Shown in pieces: positions 1-5,608 of a DNA stretch of 5,815 nucleotides. This DNA is from an uncultured Clostridium sp. (GTDB lineage: Bacteria > Bacillota_A > Clostridia > TANB77 > CAG-508): contig CAJKKA010000105.1 in NCBI GenBank assembly GCA_905200315.1, forward strand, positions 1-5,815, written 5' to 3'. Numbering within the stretch: the first letter of the stretch is position 1; every line of letters begins with the position of its first letter. The position numbers and the translations under genes were made by a program. The notes under the pieces were generated by a model. It was not told the origin of the DNA. It searched no databases and saw only the letters and a list, made by a program, of their open reading frames with translations.

Positions 1-47
1 GTCATCCTGCGTATATCGTGTATAATTGTTATTTTCTCCTTTGCTAT
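1..47. other. Left-end segment not matching topoisomerase
   Basis: The native protein should read something like YPRTDSRYLPKE here. Instead the frame reads VYNCYFLLCYLPPKE, so the active-site motif is replaced just left of YLP. The first ~50 bases also contain more C and pyrimidine runs than the purine-rich topB coding strand that follows. Read in frame 1 they encode a short hydrophobic stretch ending at PQKK. The simplest reading is a chimeric or misassembled contig end; a genuine rearrangement is possible but cannot be told from this window. Confidence 0.5.
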
Positions 48-980
48 CTTCCCCCAAAAGAAATATCTAAAAATTTAAATGGAATAACAAAAGGATACAA
101 AAATGAAGAAGTTCAAGGATATATAAAGAAAATGATAGAAGAAAAATATCCTATAAACAACTTAGCAAAAACAAAATATGTAGATGATAAAAAAATAACA
201 GACCACTATGCAATAATCCCAACAGGACAAGGATATGAAAATTATGATAAATTGCCAGAATTGCAAAAGCAAATTTATAAATTAATTGTAGAAAGATTTA
301 TAGCAATATTTTATCCACCAGCAGAATTTAACAAAATAAATGTTACAGTAAACGTAGAAAACGAAACATTTTATGCAACAGGAAAAGTATGTGTAAAGCA
401 AGGCTACCGCGAAATTCTAAAAAAAGAAACTAATTTAAATAATAGTGTGAGTGGAGAAATCTCAGATGACCAGAAAACAAAAAATATAAATAAAACAATA
501 GAACCTGAAACAAACATAGAAATTTTAAATACATTAAAAAAAGGTCAAATTGTAGATGTGAAAAACTTTGAATTAAAAGACGCAGAAACCTCACCACCTT
601 CAAGATATAATGCAGGAAACTTAATTTTAGCAATGGAAAACGCAGGTAAACTAATAGAAGAAGAAGAACTAAGAGAACAAATAAAAGGAGCAGGAATTGG
701 AACAAGTGCAACACGAGGAGAAATAATAAAAAAACTAGAAAGAATACAATATATTCAAATAAATAAAAAAACAAATATAGTAACACCAACACAAAAAGGT
801 GAAATAATATACAACATAGTAAACAAATCAATGCCAGACATGTTAAATCCAAAACTTACAGCAAGCTGGGAAAAAGGATTAGATATGGTAGCAAAAAGTG
901 AAATAAAATCAGACGAATTTATGAAAAAATTAACAAATTATATAAACTGTAAATTCGATAAATTAATTGTAAAATGGTAA
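3..980 (+). CDS. topB: DNA topoisomerase III, C-terminal part (5' end missing)
   Basis: Type IA topoisomerases cut and pass single DNA strands through a 5'-phosphotyrosine link; topoisomerase III mainly decatenates DNA. Seen here: TDHYAIIPTGQ (198-230, matching the SDHHAIIPT-type motif of the family), the YPPAEF segment, PPSRYNAGNLILAME, the GIGTSATRGEII motif (693 onward) and a final LTASWEKGL block, all in the order found in E. coli TopB. Recognisable homology begins near 45 with YLPPKEISK, corresponding to RYLPEE just after the catalytic tyrosine motif (YPRSDSRYLP). That motif and the whole Toprim domain are absent. The frame is open from base 3; the GTG at 18 has no ribosome site and is not a credible start. 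The protein ends (LIVKW) without a C-terminal zinc-finger region. A hairpin terminator follows at once. Identity as a type IA enzyme is near certain; TopB rather than another subfamily is well supported by YLPPKE and HYAIIPT. Confidence 0.85.
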   Translation, partial: HPAYIVYNCYFLLCYLPPKEISKNLNGITKGYKNEEVQGYIKKMIEEKYPINNLAKTKYVDDKKITDHYAIIPTGQGYENYDKLPELQKQIYKLIVERFIAIFYPPAEFNKINVTVNVENETFYATGKVCVKQGYREILKKETNLNNSVSGEISDDQKTKNINKTIEPETNIEILNTLKKGQIVDVKNFELKDAETSPPSRYNAGNLILAMENAGKLIEEEELREQIKGAGIGTSATRGEIIKKLERIQYIQINKKTNIVTPTQKGEIIYNIVNKSMPDMLNPKLTASWEKGLDMVAKSEIKSDEFMKKLTNYINCKFDKLIVKW

Positions 981-985
981 AAGGA

Positions 986-1020
986 AAAGAGAAACCAAAT
1001 TATGGTTTCTCTTTGTTTTT
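986..1020 (+). terminator. Hairpin terminator after topB, possibly bidirectional
   Basis: A perfect 11-bp stem pairs 986-996 (AAAGAGAAACC) with 1004-1014 (GGTTTCTCTTT), with a 7-nt loop, followed by GTTTTT at 1015-1020. It begins 5 bases after the topB stop. This is a standard Rho-independent layout for the plus strand. On the minus strand the same stem is followed by CTTTTCC-type sequence, a poorer U-tract, so it may also stop the convergent small gene ending at 1041. Confidence 0.85.
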
Positions 1021-1040
1021 GGAAAAAGAATTAAAGAACT

Positions 1041-1181
1041 CTATTTATTTCGTTTGTTTTTATCAAGTTCTTTGATAATCCTTTCTTTTGAATGTCGGCA
1101 AGATGCGCAAGTAAGACAAACTGTGCCATCCTCATTCTTCTTTTGATTTTTTCCTTTGCAGTTTTCGCATTCTTTTGACAT
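1041..1181 (-). CDS. Small five-cysteine protein, probable zinc ribbon, function unknown
   Basis: This predicts a 46-residue protein starting MSKECENCKGK and ending in a Lys/Arg-rich tail (KELDKNKRNK). Cysteines lie at residues 5, 8, 22, 25 and 28, giving CxxC-x13-CxxCxxC, with a histidine at 30. That spacing is typical of a small zinc ribbon or similar metal knuckle, but I do not recognise the family. The start is chosen because AAAGGAG (plus-strand 1188-1194) sits 6 nt before the ATG. A longer version from TTG at 1232 has no ribosome site. A good sigma-A-like promoter lies upstream on the minus strand at 1248-1276, with a hairpin in the leader. The gene converges on topB and diverges from murA, so it is a single-gene unit. 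No membrane segment or signal peptide is seen. Nucleic-acid or ribosome binding would fit a basic zinc ribbon, but that is inference only. Confidence 0.7.
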   Translation of the reverse strand: MSKECENCKGKNQKKNEDGTVCLTCASCRHSKERIIKELDKNKRNK

Positions 1182-1195
1182 ATAAATCTCCTTTG

Positions 1196-1215
1196 CCTCA
1201 AAAAATAAATTGAGG
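1196..1215 (-). promoter_or_regulatory. Leader hairpin abutting the ribosome site of the small Cys protein
   Basis: In the minus-strand transcript CCTCAA (1215-1210) pairs with TTGAGG (1201-1196), a perfect 6-bp stem with an 8-nt A/U loop. It ends one base before the AAAGGAG ribosome site. No U-tract follows, so it is not a terminator. It could influence ribosome access or mRNA stability, or be chance in an AT-rich leader. Confidence 0.4.
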
Positions 1216-1247
1216 TCTTTAATGACTAACAACGTTTACATAACTAT

Positions 1248-1276
1248 ATGTTAACACATAAAAATATAGGTGTCAA
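1248..1276 (-). promoter_or_regulatory. Sigma-A-like promoter for the small Cys protein
   Basis: On the minus strand a perfect TTGACA (1276-1271) is followed after exactly 17 nt by TAACAT (1253-1248), a 4/6 match to TATAAT. Transcription would begin near 1241, giving a leader of about 60 nt before the ATG at 1181. This is the clearest promoter in the divergent region. Confidence 0.65.
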
Positions 1277-1289
1277 TAAAAAATCACAA

Positions 1290-1317
1290 TTTATGTAAAA
1301 TTTACATACTATATAAC
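1290..1317 (+). promoter_or_regulatory. Weak candidate promoter for the murA operon
   Basis: TATAAC (1312-1317) is a 5/6 match to the -10 consensus and lies 27 nt before the murA ATG. The best -35 at legal spacing is only TTTATG (1290-1295, 16-nt spacer), a 3/6 match. A promoter is expected here because the upstream gene is on the other strand, but these boxes are a guess. The poor -35 and the overlapping palindrome would fit a regulated promoter. Confidence 0.35.
1292..1308. promoter_or_regulatory. Perfect palindrome, candidate operator upstream of murA
   Basis: TATGTAAA (1292-1299) and TTTACATA (1301-1308) form a perfect inverted repeat with 8-bp arms around one central base. A further copy of the half-site TTTACATA is at 1235-1242, over the predicted start of the divergent minus-strand transcript. 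The palindrome lies where the -35 and spacer of a murA promoter would be, a typical repressor position. The binding protein is unknown, and AT-rich DNA yields some palindromes by chance. Confidence 0.45.
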
Positions 1318-1343
1318 AAAATACATAAAGAAAGGTGAGTTTT

Positions 1344-2603
1344 ATGGCAAGTTATGTAATTGAAGGAGGAAGAAAGCTAACCGGCGAAGTAGATATTTCT
1401 GGTTCTAAAAATGCAAGTCTTCCAATTATTGCTGCAACTCTATTGAATAAAGGAATTACTAAGTTATATAATGTTCCAAATATACACGATGTTCAAATAA
1501 TGTTAAAAATACTTAAGGTTTTAGGTTGCAAAATAAAGAAAAGTAGTGGTAAAATAGTTATTGATTCTAGGAAAATAAATAAAAAAGAAATTCCAGAAGA
1601 ATTAATGAATCAAATGAGATCGTCTGTTATTCTTGCTGGTGCATTAATTTCAAGGAATAAAGAAGTTGTATTTTCATACCCTGGAGGGTGCGACATAGGA
1701 GCCAGACCAATAGATTTACATTTAGAAGGATTTAGAAAAATTGGAATAGATATAGAAGAAAAATCTGGCTATATAAAATGTAATTGTGATAATATAATAG
1801 GAAGTGAAATTACATTAGATTTTCCAAGTGTTGGAGCAACTGAAAACATAATGTTAGCATCTGTTTATGGAGAAGGAACAACCATTATAAAAAATGCAGC
1901 AAGAGAACCGGAAATAATAGATTTGCAAAATTTTTTAATAAAACTGGGCGCAAATATAGAAGGTGCTGGAGAAAGTGTTATTACAATTGAAGGAATAAAT
2001 AAAGTAAAAAAAGATATTAGCTATACTGTAATGCCAGATAGAATAGAAGCCGGAACAATGTTATGTGCAGCAGCCATTACAGGAGGAAATATAAAAATTA
2101 ATAAAGTTATTCCAGAACACATAAGCTCAGTTATTTATAAACTAGAAAAAATGGGATGTATAATAAATAGTAAGAAAAATTCTATATATATAGAAGCTCC
2201 TAAAAAATTAAAGGCAGAAGATATAAAAACAATGCCATATCCTGGTTTTCCAACAGATATGCAATCTATAATGGCAAGTGTACTTACAGTATCAAAAGGG
2301 TCTTCAATAGTAGTGGAAAATATTTTTGAAAATAGATATAAATATACAAATGAACTTATAAAAATGGGAGCAAAAATAAAAGTAGAAGGAAAAACAGCTG
2401 TATTTAAGGGAGTTAGAAAATTATCTGGTGCAAAAGTAAAAAGTACAGACTTACGAGGAGGCGCAGCCTTAGTTGTAGCAGGTTTATCTGCAAAGGGAAA
2501 AACAGAAATAACAAATATTGAATATATATTAAGAGGATATGAAAATTTAGAAGGAAAACTAAAAAAATTAGGTGCAAAAATTATAATTAAAGAAGGTGAC
2601 TAA
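1344..2603 (+). CDS. murA: UDP-N-acetylglucosamine 1-carboxyvinyltransferase
   Basis: MurA transfers enolpyruvate from phosphoenolpyruvate to UDP-GlcNAc in the cytoplasm, the first committed step of peptidoglycan synthesis and the target of fosfomycin. The 419-residue product has the normal family length. Key residues are all present: K22-N23 (SGSKNASLP), R92 (QMRSS), catalytic C116 and R121 in PGGCDIGARP, D305 in GFPTDMQ, R371 in TDLRGGAAL and R397 in LRGYE, most at the same number as in E. coli or one residue off. With cysteine rather than aspartate at 116, fosfomycin sensitivity would be expected. The ATG at 1344 is chosen because AAAGGTG (1331-1337) precedes it by 6 nt; a GTG at 1335 falls inside that site. 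It heads the division-gene run, with divIB following at once. Firmicutes often carry two copies (murA and murZ/murA2); which one this is cannot be decided here. Confidence 0.96.
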   Translation: MASYVIEGGRKLTGEVDISGSKNASLPIIAATLLNKGITKLYNVPNIHDVQIMLKILKVLGCKIKKSSGKIVIDSRKINKKEIPEELMNQMRSSVILAGALISRNKEVVFSYPGGCDIGARPIDLHLEGFRKIGIDIEEKSGYIKCNCDNIIGSEITLDFPSVGATENIMLASVYGEGTTIIKNAAREPEIIDLQNFLIKLGANIEGAGESVITIEGINKVKKDISYTVMPDRIEAGTMLCAAAITGGNIKINKVIPEHISSVIYKLEKMGCIINSKKNSIYIEAPKKLKAEDIKTMPYPGFPTDMQSIMASVLTVSKGSSIVVENIFENRYKYTNELIKMGAKIKVEGKTAVFKGVRKLSGAKVKSTDLRGGAALVVAGLSAKGKTEITNIEYILRGYENLEGKLKKLGAKIIIKEGD

Positions 2604-2604
2604 T

Positions 2605-3645
2605 TTGGCAAATACAAATAAACATTTAAAAGAAAATAATAATGGAATAAAAAATAAAAAAAGGGCAGGTAAAAAAACTGCCCCTAAAGAACAGCAAAAT
2701 AAAAATGAAAAATTTAACTTTGATAATGAAATTGTTATTGGTGTAAATGTTGTTCATAACCAAAAAAAGGACAAGCCATCTTCAAATAAAAAAAATAATA
2801 ATGCTATAAAAAATAATAAGAATAAGGTAGCAAAAACAGATTACAAAAAGGTAAAAAAGCAAAAAGAAACAGAAGATAGGAAAAATAAAGGAACAAAAAG
2901 CAAAAAGCAAAAAAAAGTAAACTTTAAGAAAATTATAAAGTTTATTATATTACTAGCTATTATAATAGGTTCTATTATTTTTATAATGACAACACCATTA
3001 TTTTATGTTACAAATGTAGAAATTGAAGGAAATAGTAGAATAACCAACGATAGAATAAATAGTCTATCTAAAATATCGTTAAATGTTAATACATTTCAAT
3101 ATTCAAAAAATGCAATAAAAAAATACATAGCAGAAGAGCCATATATTAACAATGTGCAAGTAAAAAGAAAATTACCAAATACAATTATAATAAATGTAGA
3201 AGAAAGAACAAGAGATTTTATTATATATAGTATGGGAAGCTACATTTATATAAATAAGCAAGGCTACATATTAGAAGTTACAAATGAACCAGAAAATTTA
3301 CCAGAAATAAAAGGTTTTACAACAAGTGAAGATAAGCTTACACCAGGAAATAGACTTTCTAATGAAGATTTAGAAAAATTAAATACAACTATGGAAATTA
3401 TTAATACAATAAAAAACAATGAAATAAATAGTTATATAGATAGTATAAATGTAGAAGATAAAAACAATTATACTATTATTATGAAAGAGGAAAACAAAAA
3501 AATTCATCTTGGAAATGCCAGCAATATAAACGATAGAATTTTAATGTTAAAAGAAATTTTAACTAAAGAAAAAGGTAAAACAGGAGAAGTATTTATAAAA
3601 GAGTTAAATAAAGTATATTTTAGGGAGGCTAATTGGGTTGAATAA
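2605..3645 (+). CDS. divIB: Cell division protein DivIB/FtsQ
   Basis: DivIB/FtsQ is a bitopic divisome protein that, with FtsL and DivIC/FtsB, links FtsZ-ring assembly to septal wall synthesis. The 346-residue product has a ~110-residue cytoplasmic tail very rich in Lys and Asn, one membrane segment at about 111-131, an extracytoplasmic POTRA domain at about 133-200 (FYVTNVEIEGNSRIT through INVEERTRDF), then a beta domain (YIYINKQGYILEV). Starting at TTG 2605 is preferred because AAGGTG (2593-2598) is 6 nt upstream. The GTG at 2596 lies within that site and has none of its own. The murA stop ends one base before this start, so translation is probably coupled. Its last 8 bases overlap the next gene. 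The POTRA order and position before ylxW make the call firm; the long low-complexity tail is discussed separately. Confidence 0.92.
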   Translation: MANTNKHLKENNNGIKNKKRAGKKTAPKEQQNKNEKFNFDNEIVIGVNVVHNQKKDKPSSNKKNNNAIKNNKNKVAKTDYKKVKKQKETEDRKNKGTKSKKQKKVNFKKIIKFIILLAIIIGSIIFIMTTPLFYVTNVEIEGNSRITNDRINSLSKISLNVNTFQYSKNAIKKYIAEEPYINNVQVKRKLPNTIIINVEERTRDFIIYSMGSYIYINKQGYILEVTNEPENLPEIKGFTTSEDKLTPGNRLSNEDLEKLNTTMEIINTIKNNEINSYIDSINVEDKNNYTIIMKEENKKIHLGNASNINDRILMLKEILTKEKGKTGEVFIKELNKVYFREANWVE

Positions 3646-4360
3646 AAAACAAATTGGAATTATTTTAGGAATAGTATGTTTACTATTAACAACGGCGATT
3701 ATTGTTCAGATAAAAACAATAAAACATTCAGGAGTTGAAACAAATGCAACTTTTTCAGAAGATTCTTTAAGAGATGAAGTGTTAAAGTGGAAAGAAAAGT
3801 CAGATAATGCTTCTGAAGAATTAAGTAAGGCTGAAAAAGAACTTGAAAAGCAAAGAACAAAAGCTACACAAAATGATGAAACTTCAAAAAGCAATGAAGA
3901 AGAAATAAAAGTATCAAATGCAGTTCTTGGTCTTTCAGATGTTACTGGAGAAGGTGTAGAAATTACTTTGCAAGATAATCAAGATGTTACAACAGAAACT
4001 GCTACAAATGATATAAGTTATTATGTTGTACACGATATTGATATTTTAAGTGTTGTAAATGAGCTTAAAAATGCAGGAGCAGAAGCAATAAGTATTAATG
4101 GTGAACGTATAATAAATACAACATCTATTACATGTGCTGGAAATGTTGCACAAATTAATGGAGAAAAAGTTGGAGCACCTTTTATTATTAGAGCTATTGG
4201 AAAATCTGAAACCTTATACGAGGCCTTAAATAGACCAGGTGGCTATATAGAACTATTAAATGATTCTGGAATTGTATCAAATATAAAAAAATCTAATAAT
4301 ATTACAATTCAAAAATATAAAGGTGCAATTAATTTTAAATATATGAAAGATATAAAATAA
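3638..4360 (+). CDS. ylxW: DUF881 membrane protein, YlxW-like
   Basis: This 240-residue protein has an N-terminal membrane anchor (about residues 6-25), a highly charged predicted coiled coil (about 42-90, beginning SLRDEVLKWKEK), and a DUF881 domain from about 92. The hallmarks are GEGVEITLQDN, YYVVHDIDIL, VNELKNAGAEAISINGERI, a single cysteine in SITCAGN, INGEKVGAPFIIRAIG and a GGYIELL end. Two DUF881 genes (ylxW, ylxX) sit between divIB and sbp in B. subtilis, which is the same place. The molecular role is not established; the domain should lie outside the membrane. The TTG start at 3638 overlaps the divIB end by 8 nt, with GGGAGG (3623-3628) 9 nt upstream, so coupling is likely. The ylxW and ylxX names are assigned by order, since the two are paralogues and could be swapped. 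Confidence 0.85.
   Translation: MNKKQIGIILGIVCLLLTTAIIVQIKTIKHSGVETNATFSEDSLRDEVLKWKEKSDNASEELSKAEKELEKQRTKATQNDETSKSNEEEIKVSNAVLGLSDVTGEGVEITLQDNQDVTTETATNDISYYVVHDIDILSVVNELKNAGAEAISINGERIINTTSITCAGNVAQINGEKVGAPFIIRAIGKSETLYEALNRPGGYIELLNDSGIVSNIKKSNNITIQKYKGAINFKYMKDIK
4073..4092 (+). repeat. 20-nt identical run shared by the two DUF881 genes (copy 1)
   Basis: GCAGGAGCAGAAGCAATAAG occurs here and at 4776-4795, in the same codon frame, encoding the conserved AGAEAIS of DUF881. It is the most conserved piece of two tandem paralogues. Being 703 nt apart and direct, the copies could allow deletion or gene conversion between the genes. Confidence 0.7.
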
Positions 4361-4373
4361 GAGGTGAATTGCT

Positions 4374-5060
4374 TTGAAAAAAGAGAAAGGAATAGTAGCA
4401 ATTACAATTGGTATAATATGCATTATTTTAGCATTTGTTATGACAGTTCAATTGCGTACTGTTAAAGAAACAGATATAACTCTTATAGAAAATATGAGAG
4501 AAGATGAGTTAAAAGAGCAAGCAGAAGTATGGAAGCAAAAATACGAAGAAACTCAAAGTAAAATTGACGAAGATAATAAAAAAATAAATGAATATAAAGA
4601 AAAAACTACTAATAAAGAAGAAACTGCGGAGCTGCTTAATACTGAACTTTCACAAGCAAGAACAACATTAGGAACAACAGATGTAGAAGGTGAAGGAATA
4701 ATTATAAATTTAAAAGATGGCGATGAAAGTGTTGTTGCAGAAGATTTACTAAAATTAGTAAATGAATTAAAACTTGCAGGAGCAGAAGCAATAAGCATAA
4801 ATAATGAACGTATTATAAATTTAACAGAAATTGTAGATGTAAATTCATACATAATAATAAATGGAAATAGAACAAGTAATCCATATGAAATTAAAGCTAT
4901 TGGAAATGAACAATATTTAATGAGTGGTTTGAGTGCAAAAGGTGGATTTTCAGATAGTATAAAAAATAAAGGAAAAAGTATTTCTATTACTCAAGAAAAA
5001 AATGTAAAAATATCTAAGTATAATAAAGAAATAAATTTAAAAACAATAAAAATAAATTAA
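4374..5060 (+). CDS. ylxX: DUF881 membrane protein, YlxX-like
   Basis: This is the tandem paralogue of the preceding gene (228 residues), with the same plan: membrane anchor at about 7-27, a charged coiled coil at about 40-88 (DELKEQAEVWKQKYEE) and a DUF881 domain with GEGIIINLKDGD, VNELKLAGAEAISINNERI, INGNRTSNPYEIKAIG and a GGFSDS end. It differs in lacking the roughly 17-residue YYVVHD segment before VNELK and the SITCAG cysteine. It starts at TTG 4374, with GAGGTG (4361-4366) 7 nt upstream and 13 nt after the previous stop. Parallel anchors and coiled coils suggest the two could pair at the membrane, but this is inference. Function is unknown beyond conservation in the division cluster. 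Confidence 0.85.
   Translation: MKKEKGIVAITIGIICIILAFVMTVQLRTVKETDITLIENMREDELKEQAEVWKQKYEETQSKIDEDNKKINEYKEKTTNKEETAELLNTELSQARTTLGTTDVEGEGIIINLKDGDESVVAEDLLKLVNELKLAGAEAISINNERIINLTEIVDVNSYIIINGNRTSNPYEIKAIGNEQYLMSGLSAKGGFSDSIKNKGKSISITQEKNVKISKYNKEINLKTIKIN
4776..4795 (+). repeat. 20-nt identical run shared by the two DUF881 genes (copy 2)
   Basis: Second copy of the run at 4073-4092, encoding AGAEAIS in the downstream paralogue. Flanking codons diverge although the protein stays similar (ISINGERIIN against ISINNERIIN), which points to old duplication rather than recent copying. Confidence 0.7.
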
Positions 5061-5076
5061 GTTTGGAGGAGTAAAA

Positions 5077-5469
5077 ATGATTATTGTAATTGCAATTATA
5101 ATTGGGTGCGTGGTAGGTGCCGTATTAGGAATTAATGCTCCTATTATACCATATACATTTTCAGGGTATTTAGCAGTTGCTATTATAGCTGCATTAGATT
5201 CTGTTTTTGGAGCATTTGTTGGTGTAATAAAAAAGAACTTCGATATGAAAATATTCGTATCTGGATTTTTTGGAAATGCAATTTTAGCTATTATATTAAC
5301 TTATTTAGGTGAAAGATTAAATGTAGATATTTATTTAGCAGCTATTGTAGTTTTTGTTGGAAGAATGTTTACAAATTTATCAATTATTAGAACAGAATTG
5401 ATAGCTAAATGGTCAGATAAAAAGATTGTAGATAAGGCAAGATTAGTAATAAAAAATTCAAAAAAATAA
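5077..5469 (+). CDS. sbp: Small basic membrane protein, Sbp (DUF1290)
   Basis: This is a 130-residue polytopic membrane protein with about four membrane segments (2-19, 30-51, 59-77, 84-104) and a basic C-terminal tail. Family features visible are the opening VVGAVLGINAP, SGYLAVAIIAALDSVFGAF, SGFFGNAILAIILTYLGERL, and VVFVGRMFTNLSIIR. D41 in AALDS and R96 in VGRMF stand out as charged residues within membrane segments and are likely important. Sbp is encoded immediately before ftsA in B. subtilis, as here; its function is not known. The ATG at 5077 has a strong GGAGGAG (5065-5071) 5 nt upstream and sits 16 nt after ylxX, so it is the last gene of the murA run. No strong terminator follows; only an 8-bp, nearly all-A/T stem (5454-5461 with 5471-5478) is present. 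Confidence 0.92.
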   Translation: MIIVIAIIIGCVVGAVLGINAPIIPYTFSGYLAVAIIAALDSVFGAFVGVIKKNFDMKIFVSGFFGNAILAIILTYLGERLNVDIYLAAIVVFVGRMFTNLSIIRTELIAKWSDKKIVDKARLVIKNSKK

Positions 5470-5490
5470 ATTGAATTTAGAAGTTTAAAA

Positions 5491-5534
5491 AATATTACAG
5501 CATCGTTACAAGAATATTACAAAAATATTACAAA
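5491..5534 (+). repeat. Four 11-bp tandem phased repeats before ftsA
   Basis: Four units start at 5491, 5502, 5513 and 5524, exactly 11 bp apart, and read AATATTACAGC, ATCGTTACAAG, AATATTACAAA and AATATTACAAA. TTACA is fixed in all four. The spacing is close to one turn of the helix, so equivalent bases face the same side of the DNA. The array ends 5 bp before the TTGACT -35 box and immediately upstream of the region a TATAAT-based promoter would need as its -35. This is the geometry of a cooperative regulator array. I cannot name the binding protein. Confidence 0.65.
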
Positions 5535-5539
5535 AACTA

Positions 5540-5568
5540 TTGACTTTTGTCAAAAAATATAATATTCT
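5540..5568 (+). promoter_or_regulatory. Promoter region for ftsA
   Basis: Two overlapping solutions exist. One is TTGACT (5540-5545), 17 nt, TATTCT (5563-5568): 5/6 and 4/6 matches. The other uses a perfect TATAAT at 5558-5563, whose -35 position (AACTAT, 5535-5540) is poor and would need an activator. TTGAC-TTTT-GTCAA (5540-5553) is also an inverted repeat covering the first -35 box. Either way ftsA can be transcribed separately from the murA run, about 35-40 nt before its start codon. Confidence 0.6.
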
Positions 5569-5608
5569 AGTCACGAAATTTAAAACATAAAAATTGGAGG
5601 AGAAAATC

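Noticed and set aside
430..852. Minus-strand open frame of 140 codons
   Set aside because: Antisense to topB; its Leu/Phe/Tyr-rich product is the shadow of Lys/Glu/Asn-rich codons, with no ribosome site.
1182..1232. N-terminal extension of the small Cys protein from TTG at 1232
   Set aside because: No Shine-Dalgarno before the TTG, whereas the internal ATG at 1181 has AAAGGAG at ideal spacing; the extension also covers the leader hairpin.
1216..1343. Riboswitch or T-box leader before murA
   Set aside because: Only about 26 nt separate the likely -10 box from the ATG, too short, and no conserved GC-rich helices are seen.
2596..2604. GTG start for divIB at 2596
   Set aside because: It lies within the AAGGTG ribosome site that serves TTG 2605 and has no site of its own.
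3706..3894. Minus-strand open frame in ylxW
   Set aside because: Shadow of the coiled-coil region of a well-supported DUF881 gene; Ser/Phe-rich and no family resemblance.
4553..4852. Minus-strand open frame in ylxX
   Set aside because: Same kind of Ser-rich shadow of a charged coiled coil.
5454..5478. Terminator after sbp
   Set aside because: The 8-bp stem AAATTCAA/TTGAATTT has a single G-C pair, overlaps the coding end and lacks a U-tract; probably chance in AT-rich DNA.
5491..5534. CRISPR array or replication iterons
   Set aside because: Units are 11 bp with no spacers, no cas or rep gene is nearby, and the location before a promoter fits regulation better.
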